A stretch of DNA of 29,898 bases from positions 1 to 29,898 of the forward strand of contig DDYQ01000173.1 of NCBI GenBank assembly GCA_002348005.1, read 5' to 3'. Positions 17,261-25,409 of this stretch are shown piece by piece. The notes under the pieces were generated by a model. It searched no databases, was not told the origin of the DNA, and saw only the letters and a program-made list of their open reading frames with translations. Each line of letters begins with the position of its first letter. The first letter of the stretch is position 1. Both the position numbers and the translations under genes were made by a program. The DNA is from Desulfobacteraceae bacterium UBA2230. Lineage in GTDB: Bacteria; Desulfobacterota; Desulfobacteria; Desulfobacterales; Desulfosarcinaceae.

Positions 17261-17917
17261 ATGCGACGGATCGCCCCCTCGATTTTATCAGCGGACTTCA
17301 CCCGCCTTGGTGTGGAATTATCGGCCGTTCAGGAAGCCGGTGCAGATTGGATTCACGTGGATGTAATGGACGGCCATTTCGTTCCCAACATCACCATGGG
17401 GCCGCTGGTGGTCGCCGCCGTACGGCGCTGCTCACCGCTGCCGCTGGACGTGCACCTGATGATCGAGCATCCCGACCGCTATGTTCCTGATTTCGCCAAA
17501 GCGGGCGCCGACTATATCTCCGTACAGGTTGAAGCGTGCGTTCACCTGCACCGCAGTATTCAACTGATCAAGGATCAGGGGGCCAAGGCCGGGGCAGTGC
17601 TGAACCCGGCGACGCCCCTTTCCGCTGTGGAGTGGGTGCTGCCCGATTTGGACCTGGTGGTGATCATGAGCGTCAATCCCGGTTTCGGCGGCCAGCGCTT
17701 CATTGAATCCAGCCTCGAAAAAATCCGCCGTTTGCGGGGGATGATCGACAGCCAGGGGCTGGCTGCCCTGATCCAGGTCGACGGCGGGGTGAATGCCGAT
17801 ACCGTGGATGCCGTCGCGGCAGCAGGTGCGGATGTTTTCGTGGCCGGATCGGCCGTATTCAACAGCCCGGATTATGCCGCCAGCATCGCCAGGCTGAAAC
17901 ATGAACCCAGGGGGTGA
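17261..17917 (+). CDS. rpe: Ribulose-phosphate 3-epimerase
   Basis: Rpe interconverts D-ribulose 5-phosphate and D-xylulose 5-phosphate in the pentose phosphate pathway. The 218-residue TIM barrel has all the hallmarks: [14 protein letters not shown] at the start, [19 protein letters not shown] (metal-binding His/Asp), [12 protein letters not shown], the [18 protein letters not shown] loop, and [12 protein letters not shown] with the second catalytic Asp. The ATG at 17261 has an AGGAGAGAC sequence just upstream. It lies 3 bp from aroQ, so the two are almost certainly cotranscribed. The 96-bp gap upstream shows no strong promoter. Confidence 0.97.
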   Translation: MRRIAPSILSADFTRLGVELSAVQEAGADWIHVDVMDGHFVPNITMGPLVVAAVRRCSPLPLDVHLMIEHPDRYVPDFAKAGADYISVQVEACVHLHRSIQLIKDQGAKAGAVLNPATPLSAVEWVLPDLDLVVIMSVNPGFGGQRFIESSLEKIRRLRGMIDSQGLAALIQVDGGVNADTVDAVAAAGADVFVAGSAVFNSPDYAASIARLKHEPRG

Positions 17918-17920
17918 CGC

Positions 17921-18385
17921 ATGCCGTCCAGACGTAAAAGACTGCCCATTCAGGTGATTCACGGTCCTAATTTGAACCTTCTGGGAACCCGCGAGCCTGA
18001 ACTATACGGCCGCGCCACTCTGGCGGATATCGATGCCGGCCTGAGCGCCCAGGCGGAAAAACTGGGGATCGAGCTGCAGAGTTTTCAATCCAACAGCGAG
18101 GGGGCTCTTGTGGACGCGATTCAGGCTGCCAGGGGGCATGTTTCCGGCCTGATCATCAACCCGGCGGCCTATACCCATACCAGCATAGCAATCCGTGACG
18201 CACTACTGACGCTGGAAGTGCCGGTCATCGAAGTCCATATCTCCAACATTCACCGGCGCGAAGAATTCCGTCGCCGCTCCGTGCTTTCGGATGTGGCAAC
18301 CGGTCAAATTATCGGGTTGGGCGTAATGGGTTATGGCCTGGCCCTGCAGGCGCTGGTGCAGATAACCGAGTCGCCCGCGGGCTGA
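17921..18385 (+). CDS. aroQ: Type II 3-dehydroquinate dehydratase
   Basis: AroQ dehydrates 3-dehydroquinate to 3-dehydroshikimate in the shikimate pathway. The 154 residues include [18 protein letters not shown], carrying the active-site Arg and Tyr. They also include the [16 protein letters not shown] segment, [17 protein letters not shown] and [17 protein letters not shown] with the catalytic His. A short basic extension (about 10 residues, [10 protein letters not shown]) precedes the conserved start and may be native. GGGGGTGACGC before the ATG provides the ribosome-binding site. Downstream, a palindromic terminator separates it from the convergent flavoprotein gene. Confidence 0.97.
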   Translation: MPSRRKRLPIQVIHGPNLNLLGTREPELYGRATLADIDAGLSAQAEKLGIELQSFQSNSEGALVDAIQAARGHVSGLIINPAAYTHTSIAIRDALLTLEVPVIEVHISNIHRREEFRRRSVLSDVATGQIIGLGVMGYGLALQALVQITESPAG

Positions 18386-18520
18386 GGCTGCGCGAGAGTC
18401 TGCCTGAAACGGTCCGTCGCCCTATACGGCAGGGAAGCAGATCCCGGGGCGGCTCCTTTCCGAACCGGTGCAGAAGAAAACCTTATCTCCAGGATAGGCC
18501 GGGAGAAACCGTGTTCTTAT

Positions 18521-18555
18521 ACAGCGGCGAGGCACTCAGAGTGCCTCGCCGCTGT
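18521..18555. terminator. Bidirectional terminator with 17-bp perfect inverted repeat
   Basis: Bases 18521-18537 and 18539-18555 are perfectly complementary about a single central base, forming a GC-rich stem (ACAGCGGCGAGGCACTC). The realistic folded loop is about 5 bases. It sits between aroQ (plus strand) and the convergent flavoprotein gene (minus strand). A loose T-rich stretch (TTCCTCTATTTTTC) follows on the plus strand, so it may stop both transcripts; the T tract is not immediately adjacent. Confidence 0.7.
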
Positions 18556-18590
18556 CAATGGTTCCTCTATTTTTCTCGTTGGTGGATCGA

Positions 18591-20252
18591 TTAGCGTCTT
18601 CCGCCGATCACCCCGACCACCTTGGTCTCCTCGGATTGTTTCCAATAAGGATTGATCGTATCCTCGAAGATGGTCATCGCGGCCGCCGCACCCTGACCGG
18701 TGGCGGTGACGATCTGCTTGTAACCGCCTTCCACATCCCCTGCCGAATAAATTCCCGGTATATTGGTGCGGTGCAAGCCATCGTGCTTGATAAAACCTTC
18801 TTCGGTCAGCTCGACGCCGATCTTGCGGGCCAGACCCACCGCAGGTTCATATCCGATGGCGATGAAAACACCATCCACGGCCATTTCAGAAATCGTGCCG
18901 CTCAGGTTGTTTTTCAACCGGACCTTTTCGACCCGCGCGCTGCCCATGATCTCCTGCACCTCAGTGTTCCAGACCAACGGTATATCGTTGGCCTCCAGCT
19001 GACGGACCAGCACTTCCTGGGCACGCAGTGCATCGCGTCGATGCACAATAGTCACCGAGGCGCCGACATTTGCGAGGTAGAGTGCATCGGTGACCGCCGA
19101 ATTACCGCCGCCCACCATGAGTACACGCTTGCCTTTAAACAAGGGCCCATCACAGGTCGCGCAATAACTGATTCCCCTGCCCGCGAGACGTTTTTCCCCC
19201 GGTACGCCCAATATGCGATGCGACGCGCCCGTGGCCAGCAGGACCGTTTTGGTCCGGAACTTGCGGCGGCTCGTGCTGACCTCGATCGGGTCGCCCGGAA
19301 CGATATCGATCACGTCCTCCCCCTGGAAGATCTGGACATACTGCAGGGCGTGGCTGACCATAATGTCAACGAGCGTCTTGCCGCCGACTTGCGTAAAACC
19401 CGGGTAGTTTTCAACGACCGGCGTCAGGGCCACCTGACCGCCCAGCGCGCCTCTTTCAATCACGGCGGTCTTGAGCCCGCTGCGCACGGTGTAGATGCCG
19501 GCGCTCAAGCCGGCAGGGCCACCGCCCACGATGACCACATCGGCATCGACCATTTCATCCGTGCTTTCCGGAATGAAGATCGTCTGCGGCTCCAGCTTCA
19601 GCAGCGACGACATAAAAACTTCTTCCTGCTGGGCGCCCATGGCGATCAGCACGTCGTTGGCGAACGCCTGGGGTACGCTGTGGGCTCCATACTGGTCCGC
19701 CAGGTCAGGGCGCACCTGGGTGTCGATAATATCCAGACTGACCAGCCCGGGCTTTTCAATGGCGGCCTTCAGACCATTGACCACCTGCTGGGGGCAATAC
19801 GGACAAGTCGGGCTGACAAAAACCTTGACATTCCGCTGGGAATCGAGCCGGTCGATGACCGTCCTGGACTGGGCGCTCATTCCGCTTTTGCCGCTGCCGA
19901 CCAGGATCATGGCCTCCAGAAAGGAGCGACCTTCCTCACCCATCGGTGCACCGATCCACCGGATGTTGTAGTGTTCGGGATCGATCAGAAGGGTTGGCGA
20001 GCTGTCGATCTTATATCGGGCAGCCAATTCATGATCCAGAGGGTATTCCCTGACCGTTATTTTCGGCGTCAACTCCCGGAAAGCGCGAATAACCTGCCGG
20101 CAGGCGTGGACGAAGACGTCCTCCTTGCCGCGATGCGCAAACAGCAGCAGAGGGATTTCGTTGGGCAGCTGTTCGAAAGTATGACGTAACTGGCGCAGGA
20201 ATGCCTGTTCGGTCTGCGCCGCCTTTTCATCTGGGTTAGATCCGATTGGCAT
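18591..20252 (-). CDS. AhpF/thioredoxin reductase-like flavoprotein with N-terminal tandem thioredoxin folds
   Basis: Predicted FAD- and NAD(P)H-dependent disulfide reductase of 553 residues. Residues about 1-120 are a thioredoxin-like fold without a CxxC pair. Residues about 130-225 are a second, glutaredoxin-like fold with active site CPYC (Cys150, Cys153). Residues about 240-545 form the thioredoxin-reductase module: an FAD-binding VVIVGGGPAGLSAG, the redox pair CATC (Cys364, Cys367), a pyridine-nucleotide site VLMVGGGNSAVTDA, and the C-terminal FAD motif GIYSAGDVEGGYKQ. This order matches AhpF, but the CATC pair is like TrxB and no ahpC lies nearby. ATG 20252 is preferred over a start 14 codons upstream because GGAAGGAG is correctly spaced. 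Substrate could be a peroxiredoxin or thioredoxin-like partner. Confidence 0.9.
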   Translation of the reverse strand: MPIGSNPDEKAAQTEQAFLRQLRHTFEQLPNEIPLLLFAHRGKEDVFVHACRQVIRAFRELTPKITVREYPLDHELAARYKIDSSPTLLIDPEHYNIRWIGAPMGEEGRSFLEAMILVGSGKSGMSAQSRTVIDRLDSQRNVKVFVSPTCPYCPQQVVNGLKAAIEKPGLVSLDIIDTQVRPDLADQYGAHSVPQAFANDVLIAMGAQQEEVFMSSLLKLEPQTIFIPESTDEMVDADVVIVGGGPAGLSAGIYTVRSGLKTAVIERGALGGQVALTPVVENYPGFTQVGGKTLVDIMVSHALQYVQIFQGEDVIDIVPGDPIEVSTSRRKFRTKTVLLATGASHRILGVPGEKRLAGRGISYCATCDGPLFKGKRVLMVGGGNSAVTDALYLANVGASVTIVHRRDALRAQEVLVRQLEANDIPLVWNTEVQEIMGSARVEKVRLKNNLSGTISEMAVDGVFIAIGYEPAVGLARKIGVELTEEGFIKHDGLHRTNIPGIYSAGDVEGGYKQIVTATGQGAAAAMTIFEDTINPYWKQSEETKVVGVIGGRR

Positions 20253-20297
20253 GACGGTACTCCTTCCTTGCGTGATGCGACCATTTATCAGCACGTT

Positions 20298-20326
20298 AAG
20301 ATGCGGTTGAAGCGCTCGATTGTCAA
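20298..20326 (-). promoter_or_regulatory. Candidate promoter for the AhpF-like flavoprotein
   Basis: On the minus strand, a perfect TTGACA (20321-20326) and CATCTT (20298-20303) are separated by 17 bases. The -10 matches only 3/6, so an activator may be needed. It lies about 45 bases upstream of the ATG at 20252. Confidence 0.38.
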
Positions 20327-20522
20327 CCCGGTGGTGAGCGTCGGGAGCAATGGCGGGAAGTCCGGCGTTTAATCAGCCAGGTGGATCGGCGGCCTGTCGG
20401 CTGCAGGCTGCATCTTGCTTGCTTTTTATGTTCAGATGGCGCACAAATGACCGATCAGTTCTGCATATACGCAATGCCGGTTCAAGCGCCAGCCGCCCTG
20501 AACCACGAAAGCGCTGGAAAAT

Positions 20523-21527
20523 TTGAAGACCAACAGCCAACGGCTCCGTATTGTCACCATAGGGGGCGGGAGCGGACAGTTCGCCTTGCTTTCTGGTTTG
20601 CGCCGTATCGAGGGCATTGATATCTCCGCGATCGTTTCAATGGTAGACAGCGGCGGCAGCACGGGACGTCTACGGGACGAACTGGGCATCCTGCCGCCCG
20701 GTGACGTGCTTAAATGCGTTCTGGCACTTTCGCCGCAACAGGATAGCGCCCGCAACCTGCTGTTGAAGCGCTTTCAAAAGGACCGCCGGCTGGCCGGACA
20801 TAACGCAGGCAACATGCTGCTGACCATGCTCTCGCAATACACCGGCAGCTTCTCATCGGGTATTCAGGCGCTCTCCGAGATTCTCGATGTCCAGGGCCGA
20901 ATCCTTCCGGTGACGATGGATCAGGCCACTCTGGTGGCTGAACTGACCGACGGCACCCGCATTTTCGGCGAACGCGCCATCGACGTCCCGCGGGGTGACC
21001 AGCGAGAAAAAATCAAAGATGTCTTTCTCGTACCTCATCACAGCGATGCCATCCATGTATATCCGCCGGTAATCGAGGCGATCACCGGGGCTGATTTCAT
21101 CGTGGTGGGTCCCGGCGACCTGTTCACCAGCATCATCCCCAATCTGGTGGTACCTGATGTGGCCGAGGCAATCAAAGCCAGTCGGGGAATACTGATCTAT
21201 ATCGTCAACATCATGACGAAGTTCGGTGAAACCCACAACTTCAGGGGGATCGATTTTGTGCAACGCCTGGAGGTCTTCAACCGACGGCCGGTTGACGCCG
21301 TCATCTACAACAGTACCTATCCTTCTCGGGACATGCAGGATCTTTATGCCTCGCAAAAAGCCGAATGCGTGCATGTCGACCTGGCCGACCCCTGGTGGGG
21401 CGGGCGCAAAATTCATTCGGCGGACCTGCTCGACACTTCGGGCAAGGTCATTCGCCATGACTCGCTGAAACTGGCCGAACTTCTTTCATCCCTTTTCCAG
21501 GCGGAAACATGCCCAATCGTCCATTGA
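20523..21527 (+). CDS. yvcK: YvcK/CofD-family protein (gluconeogenesis factor-like)
   Basis: YvcK-family proteins bind UDP-sugars and influence cell-wall metabolism and gluconeogenic growth in several bacteria; they are related to CofD. This 334-residue protein begins with the nucleotide-binding IVTIGGGSGQFALLSGLR. It continues with VSMVDSGGSTGRLRDELG, LAGHNAGNMLLTML, the FIVVGPGDLFTSIIPNL segment and IVNIMTKFGETHNF, all typical of the family. Start is TTG at 20523; no in-frame ATG precedes the conserved segment, and the ribosome-binding site is weak. The usual Gram-positive neighbours rapZ and whiA are absent. Its end overlaps the next gene by 19 bp. Confidence 0.9.
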   Translation: MKTNSQRLRIVTIGGGSGQFALLSGLRRIEGIDISAIVSMVDSGGSTGRLRDELGILPPGDVLKCVLALSPQQDSARNLLLKRFQKDRRLAGHNAGNMLLTMLSQYTGSFSSGIQALSEILDVQGRILPVTMDQATLVAELTDGTRIFGERAIDVPRGDQREKIKDVFLVPHHSDAIHVYPPVIEAITGADFIVVGPGDLFTSIIPNLVVPDVAEAIKASRGILIYIVNIMTKFGETHNFRGIDFVQRLEVFNRRPVDAVIYNSTYPSRDMQDLYASQKAECVHVDLADPWWGGRKIHSADLLDTSGKVIRHDSLKLAELLSSLFQAETCPIVH

Positions 21528-22012
21528 TCATCGGTGTCATGGGGGGCGGCTGCGTGTCGTCGCGTGCCGTTGACGAAGCTTACGCGCTGGGGGCTCTGAT
21601 TGCCCAACAAGGCTGGATTTTGCTGAACGGCGGTCGCAACGCCGGCGTGATGGAAGCTTCGGCCCGGGGAGCGGCCGAACACGGCGGCATCACCGTGGGT
21701 ATTTTGCCGGACTCCGACCGCTCACGCGCCGCCGAGCACATTCAAATTCCAATCTGCACCGGCATGGGCAGCGCCCGCAACGCCATCAACGTGTTGAGCA
21801 GCGACGTGGTGGTGGCCTGCACGGGAGGCCCCGGCACGATCTCCGAAATCGCACTGGCCCTCAAACACGCCAAACCGGTGATCGCCCTTCAGATCGACAC
21901 CTCACCTGTTTTCAGCGAGTTCATCTCCGCCGGAAGATTGCTGACGGCGGAAACGCCCCGGCAGGTAATCGAGCTGATTCGCGCGTTGAACATCCACGGC
22001 GATTGTTTTTGA
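21509..22012 (+). CDS. TIGR00725/LOG-family Rossmann protein
   Basis: This 167-residue protein has the nucleotide-binding fold shared by the LOG (cytokinin-activating phosphoribohydrolase) and DprA/SLOG superfamily. It includes IIGVMGGG near the start, LNGGRNAGVMEASARGA, TGMGSARNAINVLSSDVVVA and TGGPGTISEIALALKHAKPV. The GGxxGxMEA and PGGxGTxxE-type motifs are the family signature, here with TGGPGTISE. Its length matches the TIGR00725 subgroup, whose function is not established. It overlaps yvcK by 19 bp, implying coupled expression. A phosphoribohydrolase or nucleotide-binding role is possible but not shown. Confidence 0.83.
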   Translation: MPNRPLIIGVMGGGCVSSRAVDEAYALGALIAQQGWILLNGGRNAGVMEASARGAAEHGGITVGILPDSDRSRAAEHIQIPICTGMGSARNAINVLSSDVVVACTGGPGTISEIALALKHAKPVIALQIDTSPVFSEFISAGRLLTAETPRQVIELIRALNIHGDCF

Positions 22013-22041
22013 CTGCCATAACGATCCTGTTCAACACAAAT

Positions 22042-22065
22042 ACTCCCCGACTTCCCGGAGTTTTC
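22042..22065 (+). terminator. Weak terminator candidate after the LOG-family gene
   Basis: ACTCC and GGAGT form a short stem around a C-rich loop, followed at once by TTTT. It lies about 30 bases after the stop of the LOG-family gene and before the convergent small membrane-protein gene. The stem is only 5 bp, so the call is tentative. Confidence 0.3.
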
Positions 22066-22108
22066 ACCTGAATTTTTGGGTCATCAGTCGATTCGAACGC
22101 TCCGGGCG

Positions 22109-22441
22109 CTACATCAATGCAAACAAAATAAACAAAATGAGTTGAATGGAAATTATGAGAGTGAATATTCTGCCATACGATATAAAAAAGTCGGCCAATC
22201 TTCTGTCTGGATCTTCCTCTTCCCATCTTTTCAGATAAACCCAGGTCGCGTATATCGCAACACCGCCTACTGCCAGAAATAGTTTGAATTCACCCGGACT
22301 TTCTTGCGTTTCTCCGAAGGTGTTGAGAATTAAGGCGTCTATATCGATATCGAATATACTCCTGGCGAAAACCCAGCAAGCGATTGGGACAAGTAATACG
22401 ACAAGCGGAAAAATGTATATTTTAAAAATTCTGCTTCTCAT
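22109..22441 (-). CDS. Small three-helix membrane protein, unknown
   Basis: Not recognised. From the ATG at 22441 the protein has 110 residues with three predicted membrane helices: about 6-26 (KIYIFPLVVLLVPIACWVFA), about 53-68 (FKLFLAVGGVAIYATWVYL) and about 90-110 (FTLIISIQLILFILFAL), ending at the last helix. An acidic loop (KRWEEEDPDRRLADFF) lies between helices two and three. The frame continues 20 codons upstream, but those residues are Arg-rich and start no known domain. No good ribosome-binding site is visible. Local sequence is more AT-rich than the gsp region. It stands alone between a convergent gene and a long gap. Confidence 0.55.
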   Translation of the reverse strand: MRSRIFKIYIFPLVVLLVPIACWVFARSIFDIDIDALILNTFGETQESPGEFKLFLAVGGVAIYATWVYLKRWEEEDPDRRLADFFISYGRIFTLIISIQLILFILFALM

Positions 22442-23172
22442 CCAGGATGCCCGGGCGCATTGATTAATGCTGCGACGAAGACAATGCCGCCGCTCTTCCA
22501 ATAAGTCCAGCGTTGAAAATGGCGTCTTGCCGGTGCGATGAGAGCGTACCGGACGATTTGGCCTCGCATCCGAAATCGAGGCTGTTGGCTAAGAACGTGC
22601 CATTTTGTGGGGGATTGAATTGCAAGCCTATAGTGCAGTGCCATTAGGATTGCAAGGAAAAACGTTCAAGCCTGTGATTTTCGACAGGCGAGTTCAGCGT
22701 CGCCAATGCGGCTTACGGTGATGGCTGAACCGGGGCCGTTTACTGTGACCACCAGTCCCAATCTTGCGAGCAGTGATTCAGATTGTTTCGCAGGCTCAGA
22801 ACAAGCTGGTTATCTCCAGTTGCAGGCCAGCCTGCTTAGTCCCCCGTTAAGTGTTCAATCACCGGAGCACGCCCCTGGCAGATACCTGAAATGCTTCATT
22901 ACTGAACATCCCTACTACTAGCGAACATTTCCATCTTGCGTCCCGAAAGCACTCACCCTCTTGCGGGCAACGCTCCAAATAGACCGAGCAACGGCCTAAA
23001 TTACAGTATTCAGTATATTGGCCCGCACCCGGATCTTTAATTCAATTGGACCTGATACTTTGAAGCGACAAGGTATAGAAGGAGAAGATCTGTGTGGCCA
23101 TATCCCCTAGCTCATGCAGACTGTGGCGACGCGTTTGGCTTTTAGCACCATTGTGATTGAAAAGAGGTTGAT
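22442..23172. other. Long intergenic stretch with no supportable gene
   Basis: About 730 bases hold only short, compositionally ordinary open frames on both strands, and none resembles a known protein. A hairpin GCCTGT/ACAGGC with an 8-base loop lies at about 22670-22690, with no T tract. Near the right end, AGAAGGAG precedes a GTG-started 17-codon frame (23092-23145). Together with the neighbouring lone genes, this looks like an eroded or acquired segment. Confidence 0.4.
23092..23145 (+). other. Possible leader peptide upstream of AI-2E-family gene
   Basis: A 17-codon frame (MWPYPLAHADCGDAFGF) starts at GTG 23092. It has a strong AAGGAG ribosome-binding site 7-8 bases upstream and ends 27 bases before the AI-2E-family start. 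The Shine-Dalgarno is better than that of the downstream gene. It may be chance; no terminator/antiterminator pair is obvious. Confidence 0.2.
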
Positions 23173-24183
23173 TTGAATTCGAAACAGGCATTCATTTTGA
23201 TCGCCATTGCTTCACTTTTCGCGGCCGTTGGTGCAGCAGTGGTATTGGCGGCCGACCTGGTTCTGTTGCTGTTCGGTGCTGTCGTTTTTGCCACTTTCAT
23301 TCGCGCCCTCGGCGATTTCCTTGCCGCCAAGACCAGGCTCCGACCACAGCTTGCCCTGGCGACGGTTTTGCTCGTGCTGCTCGGCCTTGCCGTCTTAAGC
23401 GCTGTGCTGCTAACACCTGCATTCGTCGCGCAATTCGAGGATCTTGTGCAGCGATTGCCTTCCACTTTCGAGAGGATCCGTTCGTTTATCAACGAGCTCC
23501 CAGGCGCCAAGCGACTACTGAGTGACTTGAGCGAGTTGGGAGGAGAAGGCGGCGAAGCGCTCAGCGGGATCATCGACGCCCTGTCCGTGTCGATTGGTGG
23601 CATGCTGAACATCATGGTGATCCTCGTCACCGGCATGTACCTGGCTTTCCAGCCGGATCTCTACACTAAAGGCGTTTTGCGGCTGTTTCCTATTCCGTGG
23701 CGCGGGCGCGCCGCTGAAGTGATTGCCGCTCTGGGCTCGACCCTTCGCATGTTTCTGCTGGGCCGCGTGGTCTCGATGATCGCCGTCGGGATTGCGACCT
23801 GGATTGGGCTGGCATTGATCGGAGTGCCGGCTTCCGGACTGCTCGGCCTGGTCGCTGGGGTTCTCACTTTTGTTCCCTATGCCGGCCCTATTGCAGCAAG
23901 CCTGCCGATAGGCCTGGCAGCCCTTCTGGAAGGTCCATCAGTTCTGGCCTATGCTTTGATCTTCTACACAGTCGTGCAGATGCTGGAAGGCTTTTTTATC
24001 ACCCCGCTCGTACAGGAACGTGTCGTCACCCTGCCGCCCGCCCTGACGCTGGCGGCGGAAGTATTTATGGGCTTGATCTTCGGCGCGATGGGCGTGGTAC
24101 TCGCGGTACCAGCCGCAGCGATCGGTGTCGCTGCCGTGCGCCTGCTTTACATAGAGGATTTGCTCGGAGATAAAACCGGATAA
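23173..24183 (+). CDS. AI-2E family (PerM/TqsA/YdiK-type) permease
   Basis: A polytopic inner-membrane protein of 336 residues in the AI-2E family transporter (UPF0118) class. Hydrophobic helices lie near residues 7-25, 28-48, 60-85, 145-165, 205-225, 228-262, 265-285 and 298-325. The long region between helices at about 85-140 (FEDLVQRLPSTFERIRSFIN) is the family's extracytoplasmic helical loop. The conserved FVPYAGPIAASLPI and EGFFITPLVQERVVTLPPAL segments are diagnostic. Start is TTG 23173 with AAAGAGG 5 bases upstream. The substrate cannot be told from sequence: members export AI-2, ions or unknown solutes. The gene stands alone. Confidence 0.88.
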   Translation: MNSKQAFILIAIASLFAAVGAAVVLAADLVLLLFGAVVFATFIRALGDFLAAKTRLRPQLALATVLLVLLGLAVLSAVLLTPAFVAQFEDLVQRLPSTFERIRSFINELPGAKRLLSDLSELGGEGGEALSGIIDALSVSIGGMLNIMVILVTGMYLAFQPDLYTKGVLRLFPIPWRGRAAEVIAALGSTLRMFLLGRVVSMIAVGIATWIGLALIGVPASGLLGLVAGVLTFVPYAGPIAASLPIGLAALLEGPSVLAYALIFYTVVQMLEGFFITPLVQERVVTLPPALTLAAEVFMGLIFGAMGVVLAVPAAAIGVAAVRLLYIEDLLGDKTG

Positions 24184-24346
24184 GCGTATATCGCGTGTGA
24201 CTTCGAAAAGCGTTCTTTTTGCCCGTCACGGAGCACCCGGCTGGTTCAAAGAACGACCGCCAGCCGCCACGCCTTTCCAGGAACTTTACGCTTTCGACCT
24301 GCAACCTCGTTCTAAAGCTTTAGCATCCGACCGTTATTCTCACCGC

Positions 24347-24988
24347 CTAAATCCGACGATTGTGGAAAGACTTGAAACGCTGCACCCCGATACCGGCCTT
24401 CCGCTGTAATCGGAGCCGCTTCATATTTGTCAATTTCAAGGTCACAATCAGGCCGCTGGTAATTAACTGCAGGAATGCAAACACAATGATTGACATGTCT
24501 TGTTGAAGGAGAGCGTAAGCCCCCCATATAAGTCCATCTGAAATGGACAATAGCCAGGTTCCGAGTGACAATTCTTCCAGGTTGCCTTCTTTGTATGCGA
24601 CCCACAGTTGCGGCAGGTTGGCTGCAAGAACGCTGACCGGCAAAACCGCCCCGAGCCCGTTGTGGCCTGCGAAAAATCCCGCCAGAGCGATTAAACACAA
24701 CCAGACTGGCGCGACTACGAACTCTTTAATCTTTCGACCGTATCGCAAAGCAAAAACGGTGGTCATAAAGAAGATCATTCCCGATGAGCCTGTGGCAAGG
24801 CTTACATACGGTTGCCCGGTCAATACGCCGTAGACAGCCCAGCCAAAACTGACGATGCAACTGTTGGCCGCCGAGTCAACCGAAACGCCGTTTGCTTCCC
24901 TTGCGCTTAAGAGTTTCCGCAGCTGAGGCAACGCGCGTACCAGGCCGATCAGTGTTCCTAAAGATCCCAGCACGGAGGCAGGATTCAA
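24347..24988 (-). CDS. Two-repeat SWEET/PQ-loop membrane protein
   Basis: Membrane protein of 213 residues with six or seven predicted helices and two PQ-loop repeats: ALPQLRKL at about 20-26 and NLPQLWVAYKEG at about 124-135. Each is followed by a Ser/Gly-rich segment and a Trp/Tyr-Gly helix (FGWAVYGVL at 48-56 and DGLIWGAYALL at 151-161). This is the layout of MtN3/SWEET sugar facilitators; bacterial SemiSWEETs usually have a single three-helix repeat of about 90 residues. The start is TTG 24988, or GTG 24973; no ATG is available and the ribosome-binding site is poor. The tail is basic. Sugar transport is inference; another PQ-loop role is possible. Confidence 0.72.
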   Translation of the reverse strand: MNPASVLGSLGTLIGLVRALPQLRKLLSAREANGVSVDSAANSCIVSFGWAVYGVLTGQPYVSLATGSSGMIFFMTTVFALRYGRKIKEFVVAPVWLCLIALAGFFAGHNGLGAVLPVSVLAANLPQLWVAYKEGNLEELSLGTWLLSISDGLIWGAYALLQQDMSIIVFAFLQLITSGLIVTLKLTNMKRLRLQRKAGIGVQRFKSFHNRRI

Positions 24989-25409
24989 GATTTCACGCTC
25001 GAAGGATGTTCGTTATCCGTTCAGTCAAAAATGAGCAGTATAAATGCAGGAAGGCAGGACTTCAAGTGCGTTGATGCGGTGACGATCTGCCTGCGCCGCA
25101 AACCGAAAACCCAGGCGATTGGCGCATTTAATTCACTGCATTCTCCGAATACATTCTGAATGCCACATGTGAATCGGTCCTGGCTGAACGTCTTCTACGA
25201 GACCACAGGCGGGCACCTTGATGCCTCTTGTCCAACGCTGAGGCACAAAGGCAAGCCGGACGATGCGCCCCGTATCCGCCAGGCAACCGGTTTGGGTAAT
25301 CGACAGCCGGTAATACGGCCCGGGGCAGTCCTTAAATACCGGATTCTGATCATCGATCTTTTTCAAGGAGGTCTTTAACTTTATATAAACTCAATCAAGG
25401 GAACCTATA
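24989..25409. other. Intergenic gap between divergent SWEET-like and zinc-ribbon genes
   Basis: About 420 bases. Two overlapping short frames (72 codons plus strand from 25160, 77 codons minus strand from 25366) look like chance openings with no recognisable motif. No hairpin terminator, tRNA or strong promoter stands out. AAGGGAACC just before 25410 is the ribosome-binding site of the zinc-ribbon gene. Confidence 0.4.

Noticed and set aside
18558..20189. Long plus-strand open frame of 543 codons
   Set aside because: It is the antisense shadow of the flavoprotein gene; its translation is His/Arg/Asp-rich with no domain, whereas the minus strand encodes clear FAD and CxxC motifs.
22706..22921. 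71-codon plus-strand frame in the large gap
   Set aside because: No ribosome-binding site, no motif, and composition like random sequence.
25160..25378. 72-codon plus-strand frame (and its antisense partner)
   Set aside because: Both strands are open by chance over the same bases; neither shows a motif.
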